The notes: a model not told the origin generated them from the letters alone. Shown: positions 1-14,852, counted from the first letter of the stretch. The stretch is 64,000 bases of DNA from Leptospira kirschneri serovar Cynopteri str. 3522 CT (GCF_000243695.2 NZ_AHMN02000004.1:542707-606706), one strand, 5' to 3'. Made by a program: numbers and translations.

Positions 1-809
1 AATCGAAGTTCAATTATTGCTTCTCTTGCTTCTTTGCCTTTCTTCCTTGGAACAGTAATCGTATATGTATGTGCAGGCTCCAAAGTTTCAAGATAGGACC
101 AAGAACATCCTCCACCTTCTATCCTCCTTTCGTGATTTGCACGTATAAGCATATCAGGGGCGTTTTCGCCAGCAACTACGTATTCCTGGAATAGCTCGTA
201 TATATCCGCTTCTCTATCGCAGATATATACGTATTTAGAATCGGATTCTCTTGCAAATTCACAGAGGGCCCTGTATCCTTGGAGCCACTTTACGCTTTCC
301 TTATTTTCTATGGATGTTTTTCTTCCGTCTTGAGTTTGGTTAGCGCCTAATTCCGTCCGCGACCACATTTTTAAGTCCAATATTCCTAAAGGAATTCCAT
401 CAGGCGTAAACGCTATCGATGGATGCAAAAGAAGACCCTGATTGTATTCAGAGTTCATCGGTCCCAAGCCTTCAACGTGATCCCTTTTTCTATAATAGAC
501 TTCCGTTGTGTCGCTTAATACCAATACTGTTTCTTGTTTTTGAATTCGTTTCTTTGTGGATTGGCGATGAGGAAATATTATCTTATCATAACATACTTTC
601 GGATTTGAAAAAAAACGATATGCGCCTTTTGTGTCTGACCAATTGCCAAATATATCTGGCAAACTCGTTCCGCCTCGCTTTGTCATTACACTTACAATTT
701 TCTTAAGTCGTTGATCTAATCTTTTATCTCCTAAGTTCAATGACAGATATTCTTCTTCCACCCAATCTAATTCCGTTCCAAGTGTACTACTCCAATGTTT
801 AGTGTTCAT
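1..809 (-). CDS. IS4-family (IS50/Tn5-like) transposase, 3' end beyond window
   Basis: Reading the minus strand from the ATG at 809, the frame stays open for 269 codons to the window edge, so this is the N-terminal part of a transposase. The protein starts MNTKHWSSTLGTELDW and has the N-terminal DNA-binding region typical of Tn5-like transposases (DKRLDQRLKKIVSVM, then GSYRFF-like GAYRFFSN). A first catalytic Asp lies in VLSDTTEVYY near residue 115, and the second in the very characteristic DREADIYELF. The third catalytic residue (Glu of the YREK block) would lie outside the window. It catalyses cut-and-paste transposition of its own element. No internal stop or frameshift is visible, so it may still be functional. 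Terminal inverted repeats were not identified. Confidence 0.85.
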   Translation of the reverse strand, partial: MNTKHWSSTLGTELDWVEEEYLSLNLGDKRLDQRLKKIVSVMTKRGGTSLPDIFGNWSDTKGAYRFFSNPKVCYDKIIFPHRQSTKKRIQKQETVLVLSDTTEVYYRKRDHVEGLGPMNSEYNQGLLLHPSIAFTPDGIPLGILDLKMWSRTELGANQTQDGRKTSIENKESVKWLQGYRALCEFARESDSKYVYICDREADIYELFQEYVVAGENAPDMLIRANHERRIEGGGCSWSYLETLEPAHTYTITVPRKKGKEAREAIIELR

Positions 810-1085
810 TATAAGTCCCTTTACTATTTTGGAAGATTGGGGTTTTAAAATCTAATTTTTTATGATATTTGTGGGTAAGGTTATGATAGAGAGCGTTCTG
901 CTTTAGTTCATTCATCGATCCCTTTTACGTTAACTCACGTTACTTAATTGAATATGTGTTAGGTTTCGTCCGTTTTTAAAAGGTTTATTTTAAAGTAAAA
1001 AATAAGAGTGTGGGAACCCCCATATTTAACTTTGATATACTACCATAATTATAAAAGCAAAACTGCTTAATATTTTGTTTTACAA

Positions 1086-1187
1086 TAGAGTTGTTGAAAA
1101 ATTCCAGAGTGAAAATTTGTAAAATTGCTTTAATTGTCCATTCAATCCAATACAAACAGATCAAGAATTAATTTTTCAACAACTCTA
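1086..1187. repeat. MITE-like inverted-repeat element, copy 1
   Basis: 102 bp bounded by a perfect 18-bp terminal inverted repeat (TAGAGTTGTTGAAAAATT at the left and its reverse complement at the right). The outermost TA at each end is compatible with the TA target duplication made by IS630/Tc1-type transposases. No coding capacity. Related copies lie at 22796-22900 and 32820-32921. Confidence 0.8.
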
Positions 1188-1270
1188 ATAAAAACTTAAA
1201 CTAATTTTCTAAGAATCAATCAAAGTAAAAGATTGATAGAACTAATTAACGTTAGTTTTACGCGAGAAAA

Positions 1271-1438
1271 TGAGAAAATTTTTTAAAAGTATGAGTTCCT
1301 ACAATTTTAGGATTTATTTGTAAAATCCTAATTCGTGAGAGTTCCCACATTTTAGGAATCGATCTGCAAAATTCAGATTTCAACTTTTTAAGAAAAATGA
1401 ATCATGAGAATTCCTTACGTCGAATTCAAGTGAGATTA
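1271..1438. repeat. ~170-bp interspersed repeat, copy A
   Basis: Contains the ordered blocks TTTTTTAAAAGTATGAGTTC, CTACAATTTTAG, GTTCCCACATTTTAG, CTGCAAAATTCAGA and a terminal TTACGTCGAATTCAAG. The same blocks recur in the same order at 44591-44759 and, inverted, at 60583-60750. It looks like a decayed non-coding mobile or intergenic repeat. Confidence 0.7.
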
Positions 1439-1675
1439 ATATTTTTGAGTAAAGTAGAATGGATGGGAGTTTCGCAGAATTGAAAAAATAATTTTAAAGG
1501 AAACTTTTTTATAAAACTCAAAAAAGAATCGTCGTCTAATCAAGTTTTTACGTAAAGTCACCGTTTTGCGACCTTTATAAAAACAATTATTTTTATAGAA
1601 ATCCCTGACTTATATCGGAAATAAACTTTGATAAAAATGTAATCCGCGAATCAACTTTAAATTTTTAAGATAAAT

Positions 1676-2098
1676 TTAAAACCATTTCTTCCAACTCGAG
1701 AGTCTGGTCAATATACCCGAAAATTCCAGACCGGCCTTTGAATCGATTTGGAGATGGATTCTTTCCAAGTCCAGAGGTTGGAGTCTTACCGAAAACCCTT
1801 CTTCTCCGTTTTGAAAACGAAAAAAGTCTGGAAGAAACTCTAACTTATTTCTTTTCTTTCCATTTGTATCTGTAGAATTCAAAGGAATTAGAAAAGATTT
1901 CGAATTTTTTTTTCCTTCGAGAAATACAATGAGTTGTCCCTCTTTCCATTCTAACCTTGCTTTACAATCCGTTTCCGATAAATAAGGTTCTTTTTGTTCA
2001 GGTATAGAAATGATTCCGGAGCCGACAAATCGATCATTTTTAAGATAGGATAAGAATTCTTCAAGATTCGAGAAATAATTGTAAAAAACAGGATTCAC
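1676..2098 (-). CDS. Hypothetical protein, 140 aa
   Basis: I do not recognise this protein. It has 140 residues, no signal peptide, no membrane segment and no familiar motif. It is rich in aromatic and charged residues, begins MNPVFYNYFSNLEEFLSYL and ends SSWKKWF. The middle (residues ~50-110) alternates hydrophobic and charged residues as in a beta-rich fold. It is divergent from the thioredoxin-like lipoprotein gene at 2187, with 88 bp between them that could hold both promoters. Codon use matches neighbouring chromosomal genes, so I regard it as real and probably Leptospira-restricted. Confidence 0.6.
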   Translation of the reverse strand: MNPVFYNYFSNLEEFLSYLKNDRFVGSGIISIPEQKEPYLSETDCKARLEWKEGQLIVFLEGKKNSKSFLIPLNSTDTNGKKRNKLEFLPDFFRFQNGEEGFSVRLQPLDLERIHLQIDSKAGLEFSGILTRLSSWKKWF

Positions 2099-2186
2099 TG
2101 GAGTGACTCCAATTTTTGCGAATGGGTTTTACTGAAAAGATTTTTTCCTTTTGCTTTCTATTCGTTTTTTTGAATAAGATGAAATC

Positions 2187-2684
2187 ATGTGGAATTTGCG
2201 TTTAATTTTTCTATTTGTTTTTTTTCTGTTATTTTCTTGTAGCCTTTCCAAAGAAGAATCGATTCTTTATCAGCTTTCCCTTTATGATCTGGATAAACAT
2301 TCTGTTTCTTTGAAAGAATATAAAGGAAAAGTTTTGCTTTTAGATATTTGGGCTTCTTGGTGTGAACCTTGTAAGGATGCTGTTCCTGTTCTGGAAAGAC
2401 TTTCTAAAGACTTAAATGGAAAAAATGGGGTTTTGTTAGGAATCAATACAGAGCCCGAACTTTCCAAAGAAGAACATTTAAAAGCGGCTAAAGAGTTTGG
2501 AATGACTTATCCGTTTTTTGTGGATCGGGATTTTACTTTGATCAACCAATATAAAGTGGAAGGTCAACCTGCTTTGATTGTCTTTAGCCAGTCTGGAACT
2601 CTTCTGAAAATTCAATATGGCATTCGGGAAAAAGATTATCCTAAACTCAGAGCCAGCTTTTCAAATTGGTTTTCTGCACCTTAA
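2187..2684 (+). CDS. TlpA/thioredoxin-like lipoprotein
   Basis: A 165-residue thiol-disulfide oxidoreductase of the TlpA/ResA type. Residues 1-17 are a hydrophobic signal followed by Cys18 in LLFSC, a spirochaetal lipobox, so the mature protein should be a membrane-anchored lipoprotein. The active site is WASWCEPC, with the redox pair at Cys59 and Cys62. The cis-Pro loop appears later as VEGQPALIVF. Such proteins reduce or isomerise disulfides outside the cytoplasm, for example during cytochrome c maturation. No cytochrome or disulfide partner gene lies nearby, so the substrate is unknown. The start is the ATG at 2187, the first Met before the signal. Confidence 0.85.
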   Translation: MWNLRLIFLFVFFLLFSCSLSKEESILYQLSLYDLDKHSVSLKEYKGKVLLLDIWASWCEPCKDAVPVLERLSKDLNGKNGVLLGINTEPELSKEEHLKAAKEFGMTYPFFVDRDFTLINQYKVEGQPALIVFSQSGTLLKIQYGIREKDYPKLRASFSNWFSAP

Positions 2685-3100
2685 TTGTGTTAATGAATGA
2701 TTTTGCAAAACAACGATTTTATGCAGATATTTGATTCAAGATTGAAACTGTAAAATCGAGATTTGTAAGAGTTCCCACACCCAACTTTTACGGAAGAATT
2801 TATTTTTGAAGCGGATTATTTACACTGAAGTATTGAAAAACTTCTGGATTCAAAAAAAGAGCCACAGATTTCCGTTTGCAAAACAAATACACAGGTAAGA
2901 ATACTTTTCTCATAGATTGATTTTAAATTTATATATTACATAACAATTCAAATAAAAAGAGAACCTTCTCAAAAGCATTTTGAAAAAAAAGGGTTTATTT
3001 CTTAGGTTCCCTATTTACCGTTGAATCCTCGCCGACAAAGATCTTTGTCGGAATTCCTAAGTTTTAATAATGAAAGATACCAGGAGTTAAATGAAGTTTG

Positions 3101-5146
<2,046 letters not shown>

Positions 5147-5173
5147 AATTTTCTAATTTTCATTTCCTTTTGA

Positions 5174-5198
5174 AAGCCGGCCTTTGGTCGGCTTTTTT
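5174..5198 (+). terminator. Rho-independent terminator of the acyl-CoA ligase gene
   Basis: A 9-bp stem AAGCCGGCC / GGTCGGCTT (one G-T pair) with a TTT loop is followed by a run of six T. It lies 28 bp past the ligase stop codon. Its presence argues that the next gene starts downstream at 5239 rather than at the upstream in-frame ATG at 5170. Confidence 0.85.
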
Positions 5199-5238
5199 AT
5201 TTCTTGGGGGAATTTGCCGTCGAACCGATAAAATTTGT

Positions 5239-5915
5239 ATGACCGGTACACAAAAAACCCAAAAACATTCCATATTTTCACCTTCCGGACACGGGGATTT
5301 ATATGCCCTCGATAATCTATATCTTTCTCCCTTGAGAGAGAATGAGGTTTGGGATTTTTCCAAATTGGTTCAATTTTCTCCATTCAATTTTGGTTTTTTT
5401 TGTATGAGAGCCGCATTATCGGTTCGTTGTGAGCAAAAAATTATTGCACAAGGATTCAGTCCGGGATTCGTTCTGGGACTTTCTAAAATCGATGAATTTG
5501 AACATTTGAATTTATTTCAGACGAAGGGTTTTATTCCTAAAGTTTTCGGAAAAGAATTTCCTATGAAAATAAATTCTACAATTCATCCAATTTTGAACCC
5601 AGTTCTTGCTACTTATGAAAAGATGTTATTTGAAGAATGGGATCCGCAAGCGTTTGCCTTAGAAGGTCATTTTGAAAATCGTGAAATTTTAATCGCTGGG
5701 GTAGTTCTTCCGGAAGAGGAAAAAAATCTTCCAAAACTTTTAAAACATCTGATACAGCTTCTTTCCGGAAAATCTGGAAAATTTTATTTAAGAACTGGGA
5801 AACATTCTTATCTATGTTTAAAAAAAGAAAAAGAAAGTTTGGGACCTATTTTTTTTCAAGGGAAGGAAAAAATTTGGAGTTCCTTTGTGTTTTTAATATT
5901 AGAAATCGAAAAGTT

Positions 5916-5919
<4 letters not shown>
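5239..5919 (+). CDS. Hypothetical protein, 226 aa
   Basis: I do not recognise the family. An in-frame ATG exists at 5170, but that would place the first codons inside the terminator hairpin, so ATG 5239 (MTGTQKTQKHS) is the more credible start. The product is soluble, without signal peptide or membrane helix. It includes stretches such as SPFNFGFFCMRAALSV and a C-terminal half with Lys/Leu-rich helices (LPKLLKHLIQLLSG). It converges on ptsI and overlaps it by 4 bp at the stop codons. No function is proposed. Confidence 0.6.
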
Positions 5920-7694
<1,775 letters not shown>

Positions 7695-7781
7695 TAAAAG
7701 AAGAATCTGACAATTCTTTTCTGAGTCGGAAATAGAATGAATAAAAGAGACTACAAAATTGTAGTAACTAGATGAAAAAGT

Positions 7782-8687
7782 TTAAACGACGACAGCCTTT
7801 CTTTTGAAGAGTGGAATTCTACGGCTTTTGTATTTGCTGATTTCGTCCCCTGTGACGTTGCTCATCACTAATTTAGCCATGGAAATATCCAGTGCGTGTC
7901 CCGCTTTAGAAGCCAAATAATGTCCTATGATCGGACGACCGGCGATGGAAATATCTCCAAAAAGATCTAAAATTTTGTGACGAACGCATTCATTTTCAAA
8001 ACGGAGTTGCTGGTTTAGATAACCATCTTGAGTGAGTACAATTGCGTTGTCTAAAGAACCGCCCATGGCAAGTCCTCTGGCTTGAAGCGCCTCTACGTCT
8101 TTTAAAAAACCAAAGGTCCTTGCAGGTAGAATCTCCTGTTTGATTTTTTCTCTGTCTAAAGAGACAGTAATACTTTGTCCTTTGAGTAGAGGATGATTGA
8201 AATCTATCGTATAAGTCACTTTGAGTTCATCACTTGGAAGTAAAACCAGATATTTATCACCGTCTACGACCCAGAGAGGGCTTTGAATATAAATGGGTTC
8301 TACGATTTCGGGGTATTCTATGATTCCTGCTGATTCAAGTGCTTGTAGAAAAGGTAGAGAGGAACCGTCCATGATCGGGACTTCTACTGCATCTATTTCC
8401 AGAATTAAATCTGTCAAACCGAGTGCATAAACCGCAGCTAAAAGGTGTTCTACGGTTTGGATTTTATGGATTCCATCTCCTAACGTAGTCGCGTTACTGG
8501 TATCTACTACATTGCTGAGTTCGGCCGAAATGGATGCTTTTTCTAAACCTTTTCGATATTCAAAAACAATTCCTGTTCCAGACGGGGCGGGGTGAGCGAT
8601 TAGATTGACTTCTTTGCCGGAATGAAGTCCGATTCCTTTGATTCTAACTGTATCTTGTATTGATCTTCTATATAGAATTTCTTTCAT
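7782..8687 (-). CDS. lpxC: UDP-3-O-acyl-N-acetylglucosamine deacetylase
   Basis: The committed, zinc-dependent step of lipid A synthesis. With the ATG at 8687 the protein is 301 residues, close to the E. coli length of 305. Zinc ligands and catalytic residues fall where expected: His81 in TVEHLLAA, His237 and Asp241 in VRHKILDLFGD, and His264 in KAGHALD. An in-frame Met at 8795 would add 36 residues with no family counterpart, so I reject that start. The gene lies upstream of ptsI on the same strand with a short gap. Leptospira makes a true LPS, so LpxC is expected to be essential. Confidence 0.95.
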   Translation of the reverse strand: MKEILYRRSIQDTVRIKGIGLHSGKEVNLIAHPAPSGTGIVFEYRKGLEKASISAELSNVVDTSNATTLGDGIHKIQTVEHLLAAVYALGLTDLILEIDAVEVPIMDGSSLPFLQALESAGIIEYPEIVEPIYIQSPLWVVDGDKYLVLLPSDELKVTYTIDFNHPLLKGQSITVSLDREKIKQEILPARTFGFLKDVEALQARGLAMGGSLDNAIVLTQDGYLNQQLRFENECVRHKILDLFGDISIAGRPIIGHYLASKAGHALDISMAKLVMSNVTGDEISKYKSRRIPLFKRKAVVV

Positions 8688-8965
8688 AGTTTTAAATTCT
8701 CGATTTCCAATAACGTTCCATCTAAAAGACGGTCTATTTAGGATTTGAAGTTCGTTTTTAACTCTGTTTTTAGAGAGAAAATCGAAAGTCTCCATTTACT
8801 ATTAAGCAAACTCTATGCCAAAAGATCTATGAAAATTGGTTTTTTAATGTGTTTTAACCCATTGATTTGGGCCCAATCCGACATAATTCAGGTCCCATTT
8901 CTTTTATTCTGTCTCATTTTTACAACTGTGTATTTCAAGGGCCACAGGTTATAGTCTCATTGCAT

Positions 8966-9634
8966 TTACCAAGGAAGTTCTTCTCCATTTTGGTGGAAAA
9001 ACTTTCCGGAATTGCGCAGATTTAAGGATTCAATTCGTTTGATTAAACCTTCAACACTTTCGGTTGTAGAAATTCCTTGTCCACCGCTCATCCGAGTTGC
9101 GACCATTCCAGGATGAAAGATTCCGACTGAAATTCCTTGAGGACTTAAGTCTTTGGCTAAACTAACTGCGATTGCGTTCAGTGCGGCTTTGGAAGCACGG
9201 TATCCGTAATAAGAGCCAGAGTTATTGTCTGCGATCGAACCCATTCTACTCGTTAAGAAAATTAACTTTGCATTTTGTTTCAAAGAAGAAAGCAAAATCT
9301 TTACTACTTTCAAAGGTCCTAAAGCGTTTACTAAAAATTGAGTGAAAACGTTTTCTTCGTCTAAACTTTGTAAGTTGTCCGGGATTAATATTCCGGCGTT
9401 ATTGATAAGTATATCTATTTTCGTATCTAAAAGTTTAGAAGGTAGATTCTGAATCGAGTTGGAATTTAAAACATCCATATCTTCAAGGATACGAGTCGGT
9501 TTTAAGTGAGTTAATTCAGCGGAAGATTTTCTACACAAAGCAAAAACTTGATCTCCTTTAGAAAGAAATTGTTTGGTAAGTTCCAAACCGATTCCTCGAT
9601 TAGAGCCAGTAATTAAAACGTTTCTTTGAGTCAT
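8966..9634 (-). CDS. Short-chain dehydrogenase/reductase
   Basis: A classical SDR of 222 residues. The Rossmann dinucleotide motif is TGSNRGIG at residues 9-16, followed by ILINNAG at 75-81. The catalytic YxxxK is Y145-R-A-S-K149, with Ser/Thr partners just before it (LTSRMGS and NNSGS). The substrate cannot be read from sequence; the closest functional group is probably carbonyl/C-factor-like SDRs. It is transcribed divergently from the AIM24 genes, with an 82-bp intergenic region shared by both promoters. The C-terminus (HQNGEELPW) is typical of the family. Confidence 0.85.
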   Translation of the reverse strand: MTQRNVLITGSNRGIGLELTKQFLSKGDQVFALCRKSSAELTHLKPTRILEDMDVLNSNSIQNLPSKLLDTKIDILINNAGILIPDNLQSLDEENVFTQFLVNALGPLKVVKILLSSLKQNAKLIFLTSRMGSIADNNSGSYYGYRASKAALNAIAVSLAKDLSPQGISVGIFHPGMVATRMSGGQGISTTESVEGLIKRIESLNLRNSGKFFHQNGEELPW

Positions 9635-9708
9635 ATTCTAAACTTAACAATATGGATTTGTTCTAAAAGCACTTTTCGATTGACGTTTCGTTCAATTTAT
9701 TTACATTA

Positions 9709-10382
<674 letters not shown>

Positions 10383-10397
10383 TAAAAAAGGAATATT

Positions 10398-11072
10398 ATG
10401 AATATTGAAATTATTAGTAAACCGTCTTATAGTTTTGCAAAGGTTCTTTTAAATGGAGGAGAATCTATCAAAGCGGAATCTGGTGCTATGATGTCTATGA
10501 GTTCTGGAATTACGATTCAAACTCATAAAGCACAACAAGGCGGATTTTTTAAAAGTTTAAAAGCAGCTTTTTTAGGTGGAGAATCTTTTTGGATGAATAC
10601 TTTTACGGCTTCTTCAGGGAACGGAGAAGTATTACTCGCACCAACTCTTCCGGGAGACGTAGAAAGAATAGAATTATCCGGAACAGTTTATGTACAATCC
10701 AGTTCTTTTCTTGCGTCTTCACCGAATATTGAAATGGATACAAAGTTTCAAGGGCTCAAAGGATTTATCAGCGGAGAATCTCTATTTTTCCTTCGGCTTT
10801 CCGGAAACGGTTTTCTTTTGATTTCGAGTTATGGTGGAATCGACGTCTTAAACGTGGATGGAGAAATGATCGTAGACACTGGGCATATCGTGGCCTTTGA
10901 AGAAGGTTTAAACTACGAGATGACTAAATTTGGGGGTTGGAAGTCTTTCTTTTTAGGTGGAGAAGGATTTGTGGCCCGTTTTAAAGGCAAAGGAAAGGTC
11001 TGGATTCAGTCTAGAAATGTTCCTTCTTTAGGAAGTTGGTTTAGAAATCAATTGCCTCCGATCAAAAGATAA
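10398..11072 (+). CDS. AIM24 family protein, tandem copy 2
   Basis: The second paralogue, 224 residues, begins NIEIISKPSYSFAKV. It repeats the landmarks of its neighbours: IKAESGAMMSM, FLGGESFWMN, APTLPGDVERIEL, a central SGESLFFLRLSG, and DTGHIVAFEEGL. The segment between the first two blocks is longer and Gln/Lys-rich (THKAQQGGFFKSL). Spacing to the previous stop is 15 bp, with AGGAA upstream of the ATG. The function is unknown; divergence between copies suggests specialised subunits rather than a recent duplication. Confidence 0.88.
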   Translation: MNIEIISKPSYSFAKVLLNGGESIKAESGAMMSMSSGITIQTHKAQQGGFFKSLKAAFLGGESFWMNTFTASSGNGEVLLAPTLPGDVERIELSGTVYVQSSSFLASSPNIEMDTKFQGLKGFISGESLFFLRLSGNGFLLISSYGGIDVLNVDGEMIVDTGHIVAFEEGLNYEMTKFGGWKSFFLGGEGFVARFKGKGKVWIQSRNVPSLGSWFRNQLPPIKR

Positions 11073-11084
11073 GGGAGAAAAATC

Positions 11085-11765
11085 TTGAAACACGAAATAT
11101 TATTAAAACCTGATTTTCCGATTGTTCAAGTTCAGTTGAATGATGGAGACTCGATACGCGCGGAATCGGGTGCGATGGTTGCAATGAGTCCCACCGTCAA
11201 AATGCTTACAAAAGCAGAAGGTGGGATTTTTGCTTCCGCAAAACGCGCGTTATTGGGTGGTGAATCTTTTTTTCAAAATACGTTTAAATCGGAAGGTGGA
11301 ACCGGAACTCTTTTTTTGACAAGTGCAACTCAAGGAGATATTGAATATCGTAAAATGAACGGAGAAGAACTGATCTTGAGCCGAGGAGCTTACGTAGCCG
11401 GTTCCGAATCTCTAACGATTGATAGTAAATGGGGAGGATTTAAAGGTTTTTTTTCCGGAGAAGGTTTGTTCTTTTTAAAAGTTAGTGGAACTGGGGATTT
11501 ATTTTTTTCGAGTTTTGGCGCGATTCATACGATCGACGTAAATGGACAGTATGTGGTGGATACTGGGCATATCGTAGGATTTGAAGGAACTTTGGATTAT
11601 ACAATTCAAAAAGTGGGAGGACTGAAGTCTCTTTTTCTCAGTGGGGAAGGTTTAGTAGCGGTGTTTTCCGGAAGCGGCAAATTATACATTCAATCTAGAA
11701 ATCAAAATTCGTTTGTATCTTGGGCCAACCAATGGAGAAGGGTGGAAAAATCTTCTTCTGACTGA
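11085..11765 (+). CDS. AIM24 family protein, tandem copy 3
   Basis: The third paralogue, 226 residues, starts at a TTG preceded by a good ribosome binding site (AAGGGAG, 11071-11077). Signature blocks are IRAESGAMVAM, LLGGESFFQN, FFSGEGLFFLKVSGTG and DTGHIVGFEGTL, with the C-terminus KLYIQSRNQNSFVSW. The use of TTG in the third gene may tune its dose relative to the first two. No terminator with a T-run was seen after the stop; the following 310 bp are dispersed repeats. Confidence 0.88.
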   Translation: MKHEILLKPDFPIVQVQLNDGDSIRAESGAMVAMSPTVKMLTKAEGGIFASAKRALLGGESFFQNTFKSEGGTGTLFLTSATQGDIEYRKMNGEELILSRGAYVAGSESLTIDSKWGGFKGFFSGEGLFFLKVSGTGDLFFSSFGAIHTIDVNGQYVVDTGHIVGFEGTLDYTIQKVGGLKSLFLSGEGLVAVFSGSGKLYIQSRNQNSFVSWANQWRRVEKSSSD

Positions 11766-12076
11766 TTTTACACAGAACTATATAAAACATCTATTAAGTT
11801 CAAGAAGTGAGACGCTTTTAGTTTGAAAGAGCGCTCTGCTTGAGTTCCTTACGCTTCAATTACTTTCGCATTTGTTATGCCGAACTCACGTTAAATAAAA
11901 GAATGTGAGAATTTCTAAGTTTTAATTGTTTAGAAAATCCTTAAATCTGAAATCGTTATCTTAGATTTTGTTTTTAAATTTGTTCCGAGTTGTTTTGAAC
12001 TATTTTCTTTAGTTAACGTGAGCAAGGGCGTAAGGAATCCATGATTTTGAAAAAGCCTCTTTTCATTTCTTACACC
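11766..12076. other. Intergenic repeat fragments
   Basis: The spacer contains degenerate copies of the dispersed repeat with an AAAGAGCGCTCTGCTTGAGTT block near 11828 and GCCGAACTCACGTTAA near 11880-11895. An inverted piece, AGTTAACGTGAGCAAGGGCG, lies near 12012-12031. No open frame with coding character was found. Confidence 0.6.
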
Positions 12077-13171
<1,095 letters not shown>

Positions 13172-13305
13172 AAAAAAATTCAGAAAGTATTAAAAATTTT
13201 ACTTTGTATTTATAAAGTTCTTCTCTTTTACAAATGCAATCGTTTTGTTACTCAGAAATATATATCAGAGTATCTGTGGTCAGATTTCGGTGATAAGGTT
13301 ATTAC

Positions 13306-13533
13306 TCATATCGAAATCATTCTAATCACTAGAAGGTGATAAATAATGACAGATAGGTATACGTGCCTTTGAATAGGTTTCATAATTTCGGAAGACCTTC
13401 TAAGTAAAAATTTTAAAAATCCGTTCTTAGTAAATAAAGCCGATATAAAATATTCAAATTTATGAATGCTTTTGAGTTTAGGATTTGTTCCAGGATCTAA
13501 TCTTAAACTTGGAACAGGTTCGTATGTTTTCAA
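13306..13533 (-). CDS. Doubtful small ORF after the radical SAM gene
   Basis: A 75-codon frame starts at a TTG whose TTGA overlaps the stop of the radical SAM gene, an arrangement seen with translational coupling. The product (KTYEPVPSLRLDPGTNPKL at its start) has no recognised domain and ends in a hydrophobic stretch. It could be a small coupled protein or chance read-through of an AT-rich tail. No independent ribosome binding site is visible. Confidence 0.25.
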   Translation of the reverse strand: MKTYEPVPSLRLDPGTNPKLKSIHKFEYFISALFTKNGFLKFLLRRSSEIMKPIQRHVYLSVIIYHLLVIRMISI

Positions 13534-14852
13534 TTTCTACCCGGATAACCGATTACGTCCATAAAAGCGGAAACGGAAAATACCGCTTTCCCAGGGCCTG
13601 GCTCACCGTAACCCGGAGGAACCGGTAAATTATATTTTTCGAATGTAGCTTTCCATACAGTCAAAAGTTCACAGAAATACTCTAAAGGTGGACCCGCTTG
13701 TGTTCCTAACGTTGTATAGGGTTCGGGACACCAAGCTGTAAATCGAGGCATGATTCCCTTGGACATAAAAAAATCCAAACCCTCTCCTGTGGAGGCAATC
13801 GCTTCTGCAACAGTTGAAAACCCGTAAGGTTTGGAAAGTTCTACTCCGCCTACAAAATTTGGAATTACATAAGAAGGGCCAAACACTTCTGCAGAATCTA
13901 CAACTCTTCGAATCCAATTGTCTCTTCCTATATAAGCTTCCTTACCGGGACAGATTTTTTGAAATAAATTTTTATCCCAGACCTCGTAGTTAGGGTGATA
14001 GACTTGGATTCCTACGTCTTTAAATTTTTTACAGTCTTCTATTTCCCATGCCTGAGAAACGATTTTACCCATCCATCTACCTGGAAATTTAGATTCGATC
14101 GCTTGTGCATAATCTAGATAAAAATCGATTTCATTTTTTTTCTTTAGGGAAGTGATCACACTTCCACCGGTGATCGTATAAACTTTTGCTATATGATCTT
14201 CCGAGTCGATCCATGATAAAACTTCTAAAATATCTTCTATGTCTTTAACGCCAGTGTAAGGACGGCCAGCGTTTTTTTGCTGACGATAGTTGTGGTTGAT
14301 ATCACAGTAAGCACATTCCTCTTCCTTACCGAAATACTGACAGTTTCTAAAAACTGTAAGGTAGATCAAATAACCCCATTCGATTACAGGTGCAATTTCT
14401 CCCGGAATTTTTCCGTTTTTAGTTTTATGACGATACCAAGCGGGAAGAGGAGGAAATTCCAAATTTCCTAAAAACGTTTCTCCAAGATAAAGAGCCGGTT
14501 TGCCATCCGAAGATTTTTTTACTTTATATGGGGAATTTAGATTATTCCGAGTAGAGATTACTGTAGGAAGCAGATCAAAATGACCACCGGAAACTTTGAT
14601 TTCTTCGGGAGCTTTTACGTCTCCCAGTTCGGAAAGAGGAATATGATCAAAAGAGAATATGAAATAATCCTTGGTTTTGTACGGATCAGTTATTTCAAAA
14701 ACTTCTTTAAGAAAATGAATTCCTTGTCTAAGTATGTCTTGTTTAACGATTGCTTCGATCGGAATAGATTTGTATTTTTTTTCCATTTCTTCGAGAAGCG
14801 AAATAGTAGAAATTTGGCGGACTGAATCTGTAACTTCCATCTCGATCGACAT
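13530..14852 (-). CDS. Radical SAM protein with CX8CX2C cluster motif
   Basis: A 440-residue protein with a radical SAM-like core. Three cysteines in FRNCQYFGKEEECAYCDI, near residue 170, would bind a 4Fe-4S cluster, but the spacing is Cys-x8-Cys-x2-Cys rather than the usual Cys-x3-Cys-x2-Cys. The following YTITGGSVITSL segment fits the SAM-binding GGE-like strand. Later segments IVSQAWEIEDCKKFKDVGIQ and VIPNFVGGVEL look like barrel strands. The N-terminal ~150 residues are a separate domain without a known motif. Substrate is unknown. It is an isolated gene followed only by a doubtful small ORF. Confidence 0.8.
   Translation of the reverse strand: MSIEMEVTDSVRQISTISLLEEMEKKYKSIPIEAIVKQDILRQGIHFLKEVFEITDPYKTKDYFIFSFDHIPLSELGDVKAPEEIKVSGGHFDLLPTVISTRNNLNSPYKVKKSSDGKPALYLGETFLGNLEFPPLPAWYRHKTKNGKIPGEIAPVIEWGYLIYLTVFRNCQYFGKEEECAYCDINHNYRQQKNAGRPYTGVKDIEDILEVLSWIDSEDHIAKVYTITGGSVITSLKKKNEIDFYLDYAQAIESKFPGRWMGKIVSQAWEIEDCKKFKDVGIQVYHPNYEVWDKNLFQKICPGKEAYIGRDNWIRRVVDSAEVFGPSYVIPNFVGGVELSKPYGFSTVAEAIASTGEGLDFFMSKGIMPRFTAWCPEPYTTLGTQAGPPLEYFCELLTVWKATFEKYNLPVPPGYGEPGPGKAVFSVSAFMDVIGYPGRN

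Larger units (their letters stand above)
810..1675. other. Repeat-rich spacer behind the transposase
   Basis: No gene is supported in these 866 bases. The spacer holds a degenerate copy of the dispersed repeat with the GAGAGCG and AACTCACGTTA blocks near 890-945, one MITE copy (1086-1187) and one copy of the ~170-bp interspersed repeat (1271-1438). The rest is AT-rich sequence with stops in all frames. Confidence 0.7.

Noticed and set aside
419..706. Plus-strand 95-codon frame
   Set aside because: Lies entirely antisense to the open transposase frame, with no domain and no ribosome binding site.
5170..5238. Upstream ATG for the gene at 5239
   Set aside because: It would begin within the terminator hairpin of the acyl-CoA ligase gene.
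8688..8795. 36-residue N-terminal extension of LpxC
   Set aside because: LpxC proteins start near MKEILYRR-like sequence; the extension has no counterpart and would exceed normal length.
8745..8954. Small plus-strand frame with a hydrophobic C-terminus
   Set aside because: Overlaps the region upstream of lpxC, has no homologue I recognise and no ribosome binding site. Probably chance.
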